DNA of 64,000 nucleotides from Cryobacterium arcticum (GTDB lineage Bacteria > Actinomycetota > Actinomycetes > Actinomycetales > Microbacteriaceae): assembly GCF_001679725.1 (NCBI RefSeq), contig NZ_CP016282.1:868001-932000 (forward strand), given 5' to 3'. The position numbers and the translations under genes were made by a program. Within the stretch, counting starts at the first letter, position 1; each line of letters starts with the position of its first letter. This document shows positions 10,872 through 19,983 of this stretch, piece after piece. The notes beneath the pieces are model-generated. The model saw only the letters and a list, made by a program, of their open reading frames with translations. It searched no databases and was not told the DNA's origin.

Positions 10872-12872
10872 GTGTTGGGATCGTTATGGGTGTGGATCGT
10901 CCTGGGCCTGATTGCCCTCGGCTACGCGGCCGCCATCGGTTTCGCCACCCGGTCGTTGCTCGGCACCACGGTGGGTTGGCTGCGCACCACGCTCGTGGCG
11001 GCGCTGGTGTTCATCGGCTGCTGGCCGTTCGCCTACTTCACCGCCACCCAGGCGCGGCTGATCACCGAGAACGGCGACCTCAAGGTGCCCGCGATCGTGT
11101 TGGTGCTGTTCGTCGCGCTGGCCTTCGGCTGGGTGTTCGCGTTCGGCATGGCGCTGCTGGTGGCGACAGAGGCACTGTGGCCGACCACCGCCGCCAACCC
11201 TGTGGATGCGTTCCGGGCCGCGCTGCACCGGCGGCGGCGCACCAAGCGCTACCTGCAGATCCTCACTCTGCTCTCCCGGCACGGTATCGGCTGGATCGTG
11301 CAGGAGCGCCCCGGCGCCGCCGCCCGCCAGCAGCGGGTGGGCGGCCGGGCGCCGGAAGCCCTGGTCTCGGCCATCAACGATGCCGGCGTCACCTTCGTCA
11401 AACTGGGCCAGCTGCTCTCCACCCGTCGGGACCTGCTGCCGCACAGCTACACGGTCGCGCTCGCGTCGCTGCAGTCTGGGGCAACGACCCTGCCGTGGCC
11501 GGCCGTGCGCGCCGTGATCGAGGCAGAGCTGAAGGCCCCGCTGGAGACCGTGTTCGCCACCGTGAACGAGGAGCCCCTCGCCGCGGCATCCGTGGCGCAG
11601 GTGCACGCCGGCACTTTGCTCGACGGCACCGCGGTGGTGCTCAAGGTGCAGCGCCCCGCGGCCGCTGCGCAGGTGGCCGCCGACATCGACATCATCGTGC
11701 GGCTCGCCCAGCGGGTGGAGAACCAGACCAGCTGGGGCCGGGATTTCGGGGCGGTGTCGCTCGCGGAGGGGTTCGCGAGATCGCTTCGTAACGAGCTGGA
11801 CTACCGCATCGAATTCGCCAGCACCCAGCAGATCGGCAGTGTCGTCGCCTCGTCCGCCGCCGCGGAGGTGCTCGTCGTGCCGCGGGTCTACTCTGAAGCC
11901 AGCACCCGGCGCCTGCTCACCATGGACCTCATGGACGGGGTGCCGCTGAACGCGGCGGGGGAGCAGCTCGACCAGATGTGGCCGGAGGAGCGGGCCGCGC
12001 TCGCCGCGGCGCTGCTCGACGCCGTGCTCGGGCAACTGATCGTCACGGGCATCTTCCACGGCGACCTGCACCCGGGCAACCTGATGCTGCTCGGCGACGG
12101 CCGGCTGGGCATGATCGACTTCGGCAATGTCGGGGTGCTCGAGCGCAGCATGCGGGAGGGCCTGGTCACCCTGCTGCTGGCCGCGGCCCACGACGACGAC
12201 GTCGCCACGACGGATGCGCTGCTCCTCGTGGTCGAGGCGCCGGCCGACGCCGACATCAAGGGCCTGCAACGCGACCTGGGCCGCATGCTCACCCTCGCCC
12301 GGCACAGCGCGGAGGGTGAGGGGTCGATCTTCACCGCCATGCTCGACATCGTGCGGGAACACCACCTGGCGATCCCGTCCACCCTCGGTCTGGCGCTGCG
12401 CTCGCTCACCACGCTCGAGCGCTGCCTGGCGATTCTCGACCCCAACTTCGACATGGTGAGCACCGCGTTCGAGCGGGTGCCGCACTTCCTGCGCCGGCTG
12501 TTCACCCCACAGTCGGTGCTGGGCTCGGCCCAGGCACAGGTGGCCGTGCTGCGCACCACCGCCCGTCGGCTGCCGCGCCGGTTGGAGACCATCAGCGCCG
12601 CGCTGGAGAAGGGCACCTTCAGCGTGCGCATCCGCGCCTTCTCCGAACCGGACGACCGCTGGTGGCTCGGCTCCGTGGTCATCGAGACCATCGGCGCCCT
12701 CATCGCGATCGCCGCAGTGAGCCTGGGCGTGGTGCTCGTGGTGTCCGACGCCGGTCCCGACTTGGTCTCCGGGGTGCGGCTCTACGCCTTCCTCGGCGCC
12801 ACCATCGGCCTGGTCGGCTTCGTGCTGATCATCCGGGCGCTCCGGCAACTGTTCCTGCGGCATCCGCAGTAG
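10872..12872 (+). CDS. ABC1/UbiB (AarF) family atypical kinase
   Basis: The 666-residue protein begins with three hydrophobic helices (residues about 5-105), then the UbiB kinase-like domain: KLGQLLSTRRDLLP near residue 176, the ATP-binding Ala-rich loop replaced by AAASVAQVH, the Lys of VVLKVQRP, the catalytic HGDLHPGN near 395 and DFGNVG near 415. Two more helices close the C-terminus. Family members act in quinone and other lipid biosynthesis. The KxGQ motif and N-terminal helices are family traits. It uses a GTG start and is divergent from the ABC-F gene. Confidence 0.85.
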   Translation: MLGSLWVWIVLGLIALGYAAAIGFATRSLLGTTVGWLRTTLVAALVFIGCWPFAYFTATQARLITENGDLKVPAIVLVLFVALAFGWVFAFGMALLVATEALWPTTAANPVDAFRAALHRRRRTKRYLQILTLLSRHGIGWIVQERPGAAARQQRVGGRAPEALVSAINDAGVTFVKLGQLLSTRRDLLPHSYTVALASLQSGATTLPWPAVRAVIEAELKAPLETVFATVNEEPLAAASVAQVHAGTLLDGTAVVLKVQRPAAAAQVAADIDIIVRLAQRVENQTSWGRDFGAVSLAEGFARSLRNELDYRIEFASTQQIGSVVASSAAAEVLVVPRVYSEASTRRLLTMDLMDGVPLNAAGEQLDQMWPEERAALAAALLDAVLGQLIVTGIFHGDLHPGNLMLLGDGRLGMIDFGNVGVLERSMREGLVTLLLAAAHDDDVATTDALLLVVEAPADADIKGLQRDLGRMLTLARHSAEGEGSIFTAMLDIVREHHLAIPSTLGLALRSLTTLERCLAILDPNFDMVSTAFERVPHFLRRLFTPQSVLGSAQAQVAVLRTTARRLPRRLETISAALEKGTFSVRIRAFSEPDDRWWLGSVVIETIGALIAIAAVSLGVVLVVSDAGPDLVSGVRLYAFLGATIGLVGFVLIIRALRQLFLRHPQ

Positions 12873-13422
12873 CGTCGCCGGCGGCACGCTGCCGGAACGC
12901 GACCATGTTCATCCGGTTGCCGCAGCGCACGCTGCAGAACCGCTTGGACCCGTTGCGGGACAGGTCCACCAGCAGTCCGTCGCAGTCCTCCGCATCGCAG
13001 GCGCGGAGCCGCCCGCTCTCGTCGCTGCGGATCACGTCGACGAGGGCCAGGGCCACCTCCACCAGGATGCGTTCGGCCAGTGGGGCGGCCGGGTCGGTGG
13101 CGTGCAGGTGCCAGTCCATGCCGTCGTGCCGCATCAGCCGGGGAAGCGCCTGGGCGCTCTGCAACAGTTCGTTCACCTCGAGGGCCGCGTCGTCGCGATC
13201 GAGCGTCCAGATACGCCGCAGACGCTCTCGGGTGGCGCGCACCTCGGCCAACTCGGCCTCGGTGCGGTCCAGTCGTCCGGAGAACCGGTGGGCCTCGAAT
13301 AACTGCACGACCTGGGCGGGGGAGATGAGCTCGTCGAGCCCGCTCTTGGTGGCTCCGGCCACGGTGTTGGCGAGGTCGACGGTGAACGCCAGACTCGCCT
13401 CGGTGTCAGGGGCAAAATGCAA
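12829..13422 (-). CDS. CGNR zinc-finger regulatory protein (ABATE domain)
   Basis: The 197-residue protein has an N-terminal stress-response ABATE-like domain and the C-terminal zinc finger with CDAEDC and FCSVRCGNR, which gives the family its name. Such proteins are presumed transcription regulators. It sits divergent from an EamA exporter gene with an 82-bp gap, a common arrangement for a regulator and its target. Its 3' end overlaps the convergent UbiB gene by 44 bp. Confidence 0.85.
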   Translation of the reverse strand: MHFAPDTEASLAFTVDLANTVAGATKSGLDELISPAQVVQLFEAHRFSGRLDRTEAELAEVRATRERLRRIWTLDRDDAALEVNELLQSAQALPRLMRHDGMDWHLHATDPAAPLAERILVEVALALVDVIRSDESGRLRACDAEDCDGLLVDLSRNGSKRFCSVRCGNRMNMVAFRQRAAGDATADAAGTVAGAPG

Positions 13423-13504
13423 GTTGACTCCTTACTCACGATCACACTATCTTCATCATTAGCGCCCTGGCAAGACCCCTACCCGCCCGGCGTACAGGAG
13501 CCTC

Positions 13505-14485
13505 ATGAACCGCTCGTCCACCTCGCTCGGCCTGGTCATCGCGGTCGTCGCCGCGGCCACCTTCGGCCTGTCCGGCGCCCTGGCCAAGCCTCTGCTGGAG
13601 AGCGGCTGGAGCCCGGCCGCGGCAGTCACCGCGCGGGTGCTGATCGGCGGAATCGTGCTGTCGCCGCTGGCGGTGCTGTCGTTGCACGGCAAGTGGGCAC
13701 TGCTCTGGCGCGCCCGCTGGCGGGTGCTGGCGATGGCCCTGATCGGCGTCGCGGCCACACAACTGCTCTACTTCGGGGCGATCGAACGCATCCCCGTGGG
13801 CACGGCCGTGCTCATCGAGTACATGGCGCCGTTGTTGCTGGTGGGCTGGGCTTGGGCGCGCAGCCGCCGCAGCCCCAAGGCCGTGGTGCTGATCGGCTCG
13901 GTCGTCGCCCTGGCCGGCCTGGTACTCGTGGTGTCGCCGGGCGGGTCCGCCAGCTTCGATGTGCTCGGGCTGCTGCTCGCCCTGGGGGCGATGGTGGGGT
14001 GCGCCATCTACTATCTCGTGGCGGCGCATCCGAGCGACGGGCTGCCGGCCGTGGCGCTGGCCGGATTCGGCCTGCTGCTCGGCGGCTTGCTGCTGGGCGT
14101 CGTGGGGCTGTCCGGACTCGTCCCGTTCCGCACGTCCACGGCCGATGTGGCAATGTTCGGCGCCGAGGTGCCGTGGTGGCTGCCGCTCCTGATTATCGGC
14201 GTGGTGGCCACGGCCGTCGCCTACTCCACCAGCATCGCCGCCAGCGAGATGCTCGGCTCCCGGCTGGCGTCGTTCGTGGGCCTGCTCGAGGTGGTGGCCG
14301 CCACCTTCTACGCCTGGCTGCTGCTGGGCGAGCAGCTCACCGTGCCGCAGCTCCTCGGGGGGCTGTTGATCCTTATCGGTATCGGTTTCGTACGCTCAGA
14401 GAAGACGGATGCCGTAATCGAACCGGCATCCGTCCCCCTGGTGGAGCCCCTCGGAAGCGAGGAGCTGCCCGGCCGACCGGGCTAG
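13505..14485 (+). CDS. EamA/RhaT-type DMT exporter
   Basis: The 326-residue protein shows ten hydrophobic helices in two EamA repeats, with the family segment FGAIERIPVGTAVLIEYMAPLLL near residues 85-107 and the second repeat ending VVAATFYAWLLLGEQLTVPQLLGGLLI. It most likely exports an amino acid or small metabolite, possibly an aromatic compound. Control by the divergent CGNR protein is an inference from position. The stop overlaps the convergent MFS gene by 4 bp. Confidence 0.85.
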   Translation: MNRSSTSLGLVIAVVAAATFGLSGALAKPLLESGWSPAAAVTARVLIGGIVLSPLAVLSLHGKWALLWRARWRVLAMALIGVAATQLLYFGAIERIPVGTAVLIEYMAPLLLVGWAWARSRRSPKAVVLIGSVVALAGLVLVVSPGGSASFDVLGLLLALGAMVGCAIYYLVAAHPSDGLPAVALAGFGLLLGGLLLGVVGLSGLVPFRTSTADVAMFGAEVPWWLPLLIIGVVATAVAYSTSIAASEMLGSRLASFVGLLEVVAATFYAWLLLGEQLTVPQLLGGLLILIGIGFVRSEKTDAVIEPASVPLVEPLGSEELPGRPG

Positions 14486-15996
14486 TGGGCGACGACCGGT
14501 TCGGCATCCTCGCTCAGGTGCGCGTTGGCCAGGGACAGGCCGTGGCCCATCCGGCGGAAGAGCAGCGCCGCGATGATGCCGCCGACGGCGAAGAACCCGG
14601 CGCCCCACCAGTACGCGGTGGCGTAGCTGGTGACGGCGGCCTGAGCGGCCACCTCGGCCGTGGCCGGCAGGTGCGACGCCACGTAGTCGGCCGCCGCGGT
14701 CGCCGCCAGCGTGTTCAGCAGGGCCGTGCCGATGGAGCCACCGACCTGCTGGCTGGTGTTCACCATGGCCGATGCGACGCCGGCGAACTGGCGGTCGACG
14801 CCCAGCGTGGCGGTCTGCATCGAGGCGGGCATGATGGAGCCCATCGCGAAGCCCAGGATCAGCAGCGGCGGCAGCACATTGGCCGCGTAGGTGCTCTCCA
14901 GGTTCAGGTTGGTGAGCAGGATCATGCCGATCATGCCCAGCGCCATGCCGAACGGCACCATGATCTTCGGGCCGAACCGGGGCACGAAGATGTTCGTCGA
15001 CAGCTGCGCGGCAAGCACCAGCATCGCGATCATCGGCAGGAACGAGAAGCCGGTCTGCATCGGGGTGAAGCCCAGCGAGGTCTGCAGGTAGTAGGTGACG
15101 AAGAGGAAGATCCCGAACATGCCCGCGCCGGCGATCATCACCGAGAGGTACGCGGCGCCGCGGTTGCGGTCGAGCACGATCGAGAGTGGCAGCAGCGGAT
15201 GCGCGGCCTTCCGCTGCCAGAGCACGAACGCCACGAGCAGCACCACGGCGCTGCCGAGCATGCCCCAGGTCAACGGCGAGTCCCAGCCATCCGTCTCAGC
15301 GTTGGAGAACCCGTAGACCAGGCCGAAGAGGGCCGCGGAGACCAGGAGGGTGCCGGGGATGTCGAGCTTGGGGCGGGGCCCGGTGCGCTTGAGGGTGTCG
15401 ACGAAGATCGCGGCACCGATCACGGCCACGACCGCGATGACGACGTTGATGTAGAGGTTCCAGCGCCAGTCGAAGTACTCGGTGAGGAAGCCGCCGAGCA
15501 GGAGGCCCACGGCGCCTCCCGCGCCGGCGATCGCGCCGAAGACACCGAAGGCGCGAGCGCGCTCCTTGGGAATCGTGAAGGTCGTGGTGAGCACCGCCAG
15601 GGCGGTGGGAGCCAACAGGGCGCCGAAGGCACCCTGCAGGGCGCGGGCGGCCACGAGCCAGCCGAAGCTGTCGGCCGCGCCGCCCAGTGCGGAGGCGATG
15701 GCGAAGCCGATGAGCCCGATGATGAAAGTGCGTTTGCGGCCGATCAGGTCGGAGAGCCGGCCGCCGAGCAGCAGCAGGCTGGCGAAGGCGAGAGAGTATG
15801 CGGTCACGATCCACTGGCGGTCGCCATTGGAGAAGCCGAGGTCGGCCTGGGCGGAGGGGAGGGCGATGTTCACAACGGTGGAGTCGAGCACGACCATGAG
15901 CTGGGCGAGGGCCACCACGCTCAGGGTCCACCACCGGCGGGAATGGGGCACGGGGGTGCTCGTCGCGGGAGACGAAGCGGGGATCGTTTTAGACAT
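14482..15996 (-). CDS. DHA2-family drug:H+ antiporter (EmrB/QacA type)
   Basis: The 504-residue protein has 14 predicted helices. Helix 1 is followed by LDSTVVNIALPSAQADL, the DHA2 motif with Asp at the proton-coupling position, and GGRLSDLIGRKRTF is the loop 2-3 motif A. Such pumps export lipophilic drugs. It is divergent from a TetR gene, with 182 bp between the two starts, which suggests local repression relieved by the exported compound. Confidence 0.88.
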   Translation of the reverse strand: MSKTIPASSPATSTPVPHSRRWWTLSVVALAQLMVVLDSTVVNIALPSAQADLGFSNGDRQWIVTAYSLAFASLLLLGGRLSDLIGRKRTFIIGLIGFAIASALGGAADSFGWLVAARALQGAFGALLAPTALAVLTTTFTIPKERARAFGVFGAIAGAGGAVGLLLGGFLTEYFDWRWNLYINVVIAVVAVIGAAIFVDTLKRTGPRPKLDIPGTLLVSAALFGLVYGFSNAETDGWDSPLTWGMLGSAVVLLVAFVLWQRKAAHPLLPLSIVLDRNRGAAYLSVMIAGAGMFGIFLFVTYYLQTSLGFTPMQTGFSFLPMIAMLVLAAQLSTNIFVPRFGPKIMVPFGMALGMIGMILLTNLNLESTYAANVLPPLLILGFAMGSIMPASMQTATLGVDRQFAGVASAMVNTSQQVGGSIGTALLNTLAATAAADYVASHLPATAEVAAQAAVTSYATAYWWGAGFFAVGGIIAALLFRRMGHGLSLANAHLSEDAEPVVAH

Positions 15997-16178
15997 AAAC
16001 GCGACTCTATACGATACTGTGGAGTTCCGGATCTTAACAGTTCCTGAATTTACGCCCCGGTAACATGTGGAGTTGTACAGGGAAGGTCTGGCGCCTGCCG
16101 ACGTACAGGCTCGTGGCGCATAATTTCAGGATCCGGCAGGGTCCGGAACCAGGACATACAGAAATGGAGATCGCCGCA

Positions 16179-16868
16179 ATGACGCAGGTCGAACCCGGTT
16201 CGCTGGAGAGTGCTGTGGTGGAAACCACAGTGGTCGAAACCAAGCTGGGCCGCAAGCGCGACCACACCCGCGACCCGGAGATCCTCGCCGCCGCGCTCGA
16301 GGTTCTCGCCGAGACCGGCTTCGACGGCATGACCATCGACATGGTCGCCACCCGGGCCAAGGCCGGCAAGGCCACCCTGTACCGGCGTTGGCCGTCCAAG
16401 AACGAACTCGTCATCGACGCGGTCGCGTGCATGAAGCAGGCCGACCTCGACCAGTCCCGGCTGCCCGACACCGGCACGTTGCGCGGCGACCTGGTGGCGA
16501 TGATCAAGCCCCGCACGATCGACGACGCCGTCAAGAAGATGCAGATCATGGCTGGTGTCATGTCGATGATCTCGGCGACGCCCGACCTCGCCGATGCGGC
16601 CAACGACGCTCTCATCAAACCGCGGGCCGCGGCCAACCGGTTCCTCATCCAGCGGGCCATCGACCGCGGAGAGGTCGACTCCGGCTGCGACATCGATGCC
16701 CTGTGCCTCGTCACCCCCGCCATGGCCACCTACCGCACGCTCATCGAACGTAAGCCCGTTGACCGGGACTTTCTCATCTCCCTCATCGACGGCGTGCTGC
16801 TGCCGGCCCTCGGCCTGCGCGGCGGCGACCCGGCGCGGCGCGGTAAGGTTGCGCCACCGGCCTCGTAG
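16179..16868 (+). CDS. TetR-family regulator, probable repressor of the divergent drug exporter
   Basis: The 229-residue protein has a TetR helix-turn-helix near residues 30-75 (ILAAALEVLAETGFDGMTID...KATLYRRWPSKNELV) and a C-terminal ligand domain. I prefer the ATG at 16179, which has GGAG nine bases upstream; an in-frame ATG at 16164 is the alternative. The gene is divergent from the DHA2 exporter. I searched the gap for a clear inverted repeat and found none worth reporting. Confidence 0.82.
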   Translation: MTQVEPGSLESAVVETTVVETKLGRKRDHTRDPEILAAALEVLAETGFDGMTIDMVATRAKAGKATLYRRWPSKNELVIDAVACMKQADLDQSRLPDTGTLRGDLVAMIKPRTIDDAVKKMQIMAGVMSMISATPDLADAANDALIKPRAAANRFLIQRAIDRGEVDSGCDIDALCLVTPAMATYRTLIERKPVDRDFLISLIDGVLLPALGLRGGDPARRGKVAPPAS

Positions 16869-16903
16869 CCGGCGGAGTTCCATCTCGACGAAGAGAGCGT
16901 GTC

Positions 16904-17089
16904 ATGTCCGGCAAGTATGAATTGACTGCAGACCGATCCGGTGGCTATGTCTTCAAGCTCAAGGCCCACAACGGCCAGGTCCTGATGACCTCGGAGAGCT
17001 ACCAGACCAAGGCGGACGCCCTCAAGGGCATCGAGATCGTCAAGGCGGATGCCAAGGGCCGCGTGGTCGACCTCACCGAGCCCAAGTAG
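16904..17089 (+). CDS. DUF1508 (YegP-type) small protein
   Basis: The 61-residue protein is one DUF1508 unit: KYELTADRSGGYVFKLKAHNGQVLMTSE...Y.TK..A..GI..VK. Members form small beta-alpha folds that dimerise; their function is not established. It starts 35 bp after the TetR gene and may share its transcript. Confidence 0.85.
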   Translation: MSGKYELTADRSGGYVFKLKAHNGQVLMTSESYQTKADALKGIEIVKADAKGRVVDLTEPK

Positions 17090-17113
17090 GCCTCAGGCTT
17101 TCGAGGCTCCCCG

Positions 17114-17998
17114 CTAGAGGTCGGTGTCAGCCGCCGCGAACGTGTCGCAGGCACCGGCCCCGCCGGTGTAGCCCGTCTGGAACCACTTCTGACGCTGTTC
17201 GCTCGACCCGTGTGTCCAGGTCTCCGGGTTCACTTGGCCCTGGGCCTTCTCCTGAATGCGGTCGTCACCGATGGCGGATGCGGCGTTCAGCGCATCCGCC
17301 ATCTGGGCGTCGGTGATCGGTTCGAGCAGCGGGACGCCGTCGGCATCCGTGGTTTCGGTCGCCGAGCCCAGCCAGGCGCCGGCGAAGCAGTCGGCCTGCA
17401 CCTCGAGGCGCACGGCGTCGGAGGTGGGGCCGGTCTGGGAGGTGTCGGCGCTGGCGAACGTGCCCGCGAGGTTCTGGATGTGGTGACCCCATTCGTGCCC
17501 AACGACGTAGAGCTGGGAGAGCGGGCCGGCCGTGGCACCGAACTGGCTGCGCAGCTCGTCGTAGAAAGCTGTGTCGAGGTAGATCTGCTGGTCACTCGGG
17601 CAGTAGAACGGCCCCACCGCGCTCGTGGCTGAGCCACAGCCCGTATCGACGGCCTGCTCGAACAGGTTGATGGTGGGGGAGGCATACCCGATGCCCATGG
17701 CCGGAGCTTGCTCGGCCCAATACGCGTCGAGCGAGTCGTAGGTGAGTCCCACCCGGCAATCCACGTCGGCATTGGCGTCTGCGCCGGTCTCGCAGTTCGT
17801 CAGGGCGGTGCCCTCGCTCTGGCTGCTGGTGCCGCTCGTGCCGCCGCCCACGAGGCCGGTGAGGTCCACCCCGAGCAGCTGCGAGAGCAGCACGATGGCA
17901 ACGAGCCCCAGTCCGCCGCCGCCGACGGCGAGGCCGGTGCGACGGCCCGACTTGCGGACCCCGCGGCCGGAGTATTTGGCGTCGTCGTTAAAAGTCAT
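17114..17998 (-). CDS. Membrane-anchored neutral zinc metallopeptidase (YpfJ family)
   Basis: The 294-residue protein has a basic cytoplasmic N-terminus (YSGRGVRKSGRRTG), one transmembrane helix near residues 25-45 and an extracytoplasmic domain. The zincin motif HEWGHH is near residue 169, and a downstream Glu in RLEVQADCFAGAW fits the family's third ligand. Three cysteines near 70-115 may form a disulfide. The catalytic motif is intact. Substrates are unknown. Confidence 0.88.
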   Translation of the reverse strand: MTFNDDAKYSGRGVRKSGRRTGLAVGGGGLGLVAIVLLSQLLGVDLTGLVGGGTSGTSSQSEGTALTNCETGADANADVDCRVGLTYDSLDAYWAEQAPAMGIGYASPTINLFEQAVDTGCGSATSAVGPFYCPSDQQIYLDTAFYDELRSQFGATAGPLSQLYVVGHEWGHHIQNLAGTFASADTSQTGPTSDAVRLEVQADCFAGAWLGSATETTDADGVPLLEPITDAQMADALNAASAIGDDRIQEKAQGQVNPETWTHGSSEQRQKWFQTGYTGGAGACDTFAAADTDL

Positions 17999-18099
17999 TC
18001 CTCGACAATAAGCGATCCTCAGTTCCGCGCGGTGCCGCCACGACGCGGCACGCGGGGCGAATACTGGCGCATGGTCGGCCCGCCTGTCACACTGCGGTC

Positions 18100-18753
18100 A
18101 TGAGAAGTCCCGGGGTCCTCGTGCTGGCAATCGTGGGCGCCGGGCTGCTCGCCCTCGGCGGATGCGGCGGCCCTGCGGCCCCCGGCGCGGGCGCGGGGCC
18201 GGGCGGGTTCCCCCGGCCGGCGGCGGCGGGTGAGGTGCTCGCCCAAGGCCTGGTGCTGCACAAAGACGGCGAAGACCCCCAGCTCTGCCTGGGCTCGGTC
18301 GCCGAGTCGTACCCGCCCCTGTGCGGCGGTCCGCCGATCGTCGGCTGGGACTGGGCGACGGTGGAACAGTCCGAGAGAGCATCCGGGGTCACCTGGGGCA
18401 GCTACGCCATCACCGGTACCTGGAATGCCGCCGTCTTCACGGTGACCCAGCCGCCCATCCCGCTCTCGCTCTACGACCCGCTCCGGGTCGACGACCCCCG
18501 TGAAGACCCGCAGAACGCGGGCGCGAGTGACGAGGCCACCCTGCTGCGCCTGCAGGAGAAGCTGCACTCCGCCGACTACAGCCCGTCCCAGTACACCGAC
18601 TGGGCACAGGCGCCGATCCTGTCCGACTGGACCGCGAACGGGTATCTCTGGGTGTCCGTGATCTACGACGACGGCTCGATCCAGCGGTTCATGGACGACC
18701 AGTTCGGCACTGGCATCGTCGCGGTGCAGACCGCACTGCGGGATGTGGACTGA
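18100..18753 (+). CDS. Predicted lipoprotein
   Basis: The 217-residue protein carries a lipoprotein signal peptide with lipobox LGGC near residue 21, a Gly/Pro/Ala linker, then a soluble domain. The segment LCLGSVAESYPPLCGGPPIVGWDW pairs two cysteines and resembles a motif common in actinobacterial surface lipoproteins of unknown role. It is followed after 27 bp by the next gene, so the two are probably co-transcribed. Confidence 0.7.
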   Translation: MRSPGVLVLAIVGAGLLALGGCGGPAAPGAGAGPGGFPRPAAAGEVLAQGLVLHKDGEDPQLCLGSVAESYPPLCGGPPIVGWDWATVEQSERASGVTWGSYAITGTWNAAVFTVTQPPIPLSLYDPLRVDDPREDPQNAGASDEATLLRLQEKLHSADYSPSQYTDWAQAPILSDWTANGYLWVSVIYDDGSIQRFMDDQFGTGIVAVQTALRDVD

Positions 18754-18780
18754 CGGGTTCGCCGCCGTAGGATCGAGGGC

Positions 18781-19452
18781 ATGGCCCTCCTCCACAAAGC
18801 AGACCTGACGCCCACCAAGATCGAACTGCTCAGCGGCTGGGTACCCAGTCAGCCGTGGTTCTCCGGTGAAGCGGATGCGCCGCTCGAGAACATCGCCGCG
18901 TACCGCTTCGATGACCCGGACGGCGAGGTGGGCATCGAGACGATCCTCGTGAGCGCCGGCACCGGCCCGGTGCTGCAGGTGCCCGTGACATACCGGAACG
19001 CTCCACTTGCAGGCGCCGACGCGGCCCTCATCGGAACCACCGAGCACTCTGTGCTGGGCAAGCGGTGGGTCTACGACGGCGCCGGTGACCCGGTCTACCT
19101 CGCCGCCGTCGCCACGGCCGCGTTGACCGGTGGACGCCAGGCCGAACTGCAGATCGAGATCGACGGCGAGATGGTCCTTCGCGAACCCACGGCCGTGGTT
19201 GCCGGTAGCGGAGCGCCCGGCGGACCTGCCGTGGCCCTGCCCGCTGTCGGCGAGATCAGCATCAGCGAGGCGCCGGGCACGACCGTCGTGGCGGCCGGTC
19301 CGTTGCGGATCGTCGTGGCCCGAGTGCTCGGCGACGACGACGTTCTGGCTAACCGGGCGCCCGACTCGGCCACCCACGAGGTGCTCGCCGGCACCTGGAC
19401 CGAGCAGCCGAGCCTGCGTACGCTTGTGCTGGTCGGGGTCGTCGCCGACTAG
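18781..19452 (+). CDS. Maltokinase N-terminal cap-like domain protein
   Basis: The 223-residue protein begins MALLHKADLTPTKIELLSGW, the pattern of the N-terminal cap of actinobacterial maltokinase. The kinase domain is absent, so this is a stand-alone cap. It has no signal peptide. A regulatory or scaffold role in alpha-glucan metabolism is conceivable but not shown here. It lies between a lipoprotein gene and a small zinc-ribbon gene on the same strand. Confidence 0.7.
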   Translation: MALLHKADLTPTKIELLSGWVPSQPWFSGEADAPLENIAAYRFDDPDGEVGIETILVSAGTGPVLQVPVTYRNAPLAGADAALIGTTEHSVLGKRWVYDGAGDPVYLAAVATAALTGGRQAELQIEIDGEMVLREPTAVVAGSGAPGGPAVALPAVGEISISEAPGTTVVAAGPLRIVVARVLGDDDVLANRAPDSATHEVLAGTWTEQPSLRTLVLVGVVAD

Positions 19453-19474
19453 GCGAAACCGGAACACTCGGCTG

Positions 19475-19663
19475 ATGGAGGAGGACGGCTTCGACGAAGA
19501 GGATCTCGAGGAGATCGATCTCGACGAGCCCGGTCCGCCCTGTCCGGCCTGCGGCACGGAGATGACCGAGGACGGCGTTGACACGGCCGAGGGGCTCGAG
19601 TCCTGTCACCGCTGCCCGCGCTGCAAGCTCGTGATCGTGATTCCCGGGCTCAGCGACCGGTAG
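19475..19663 (+). CDS. Small acidic zinc-ribbon protein
   Basis: The 62-residue protein has a very acidic N-terminus (EEDGFDEEDLEEIDLDE) and two CxxC knuckles (CPAC and CPRC) with an extra Cys, which fits one zinc ribbon. It starts 22 bp after the cap-domain gene. The frame stays open far upstream, but codons before this ATG lie inside the preceding gene. No specific function is recognised. Confidence 0.6.
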   Translation: MEEDGFDEEDLEEIDLDEPGPPCPACGTEMTEDGVDTAEGLESCHRCPRCKLVIVIPGLSDR

Positions 19664-19699
19664 CCATGCCGGCATCCTTCGGTGGAAAGTCTCGGGTGG

Positions 19700-19927
19700 T
19701 CAGCGTTTGCCGGGCGCCAGGAGCGGTATTGCGCGACCCGCTTGAGCCTGGGTTTCGACGAAGGTGTCGTACGCGGTGGAGTGCATAGCCTCGTCATATG
19801 CGGCCATCGCGGCCCCGATCGCCGGCCCGGCGCTGCCGCGCCGAAGGCGGTGCGCGAGCAGACCCAGCGTCACCATCAGGCCGGCCACGCCGGTGACGAG
19901 GAGCATGCCCACCCAGACGTCAGTCAT
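19700..19927 (-). CDS. Small single-helix membrane protein
   Basis: The 75-residue product has one N-terminal hydrophobic helix (VWVGMLLVTGVAGLMVTLGLL) followed by a basic and then soluble tail. The start is an ATG and the layout fits a type III single-pass protein. No family is recognised. It lies just downstream of the hydrolase gene on the same strand. Confidence 0.5.
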   Translation of the reverse strand: MTDVWVGMLLVTGVAGLMVTLGLLAHRLRRGSAGPAIGAAMAAYDEAMHSTAYDTFVETQAQAGRAIPLLAPGKR

Positions 19928-19983
19928 GCGCCGAGTCTACATTCGCCCGGTGCCGCCGCCCAGAGCGGATGCGGGCCACACCG

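Noticed and set aside
10884-12887. Open frame of 667 codons antisense to the UbiB gene
   Set aside because: His/Gln/Arg-rich shadow of a well-supported kinase-like gene.
13417-16047. Open frame of 876 codons on the + strand opposite the EamA and MFS genes
   Set aside because: It is a high-GC shadow: the composition is Arg/Gly/His-rich without domains, while both overlapped genes are clear transporters.
15997-16178. Operator between the DHA2 exporter and its TetR gene
   Set aside because: Several short partial repeats are visible, but none is symmetrical enough to call.
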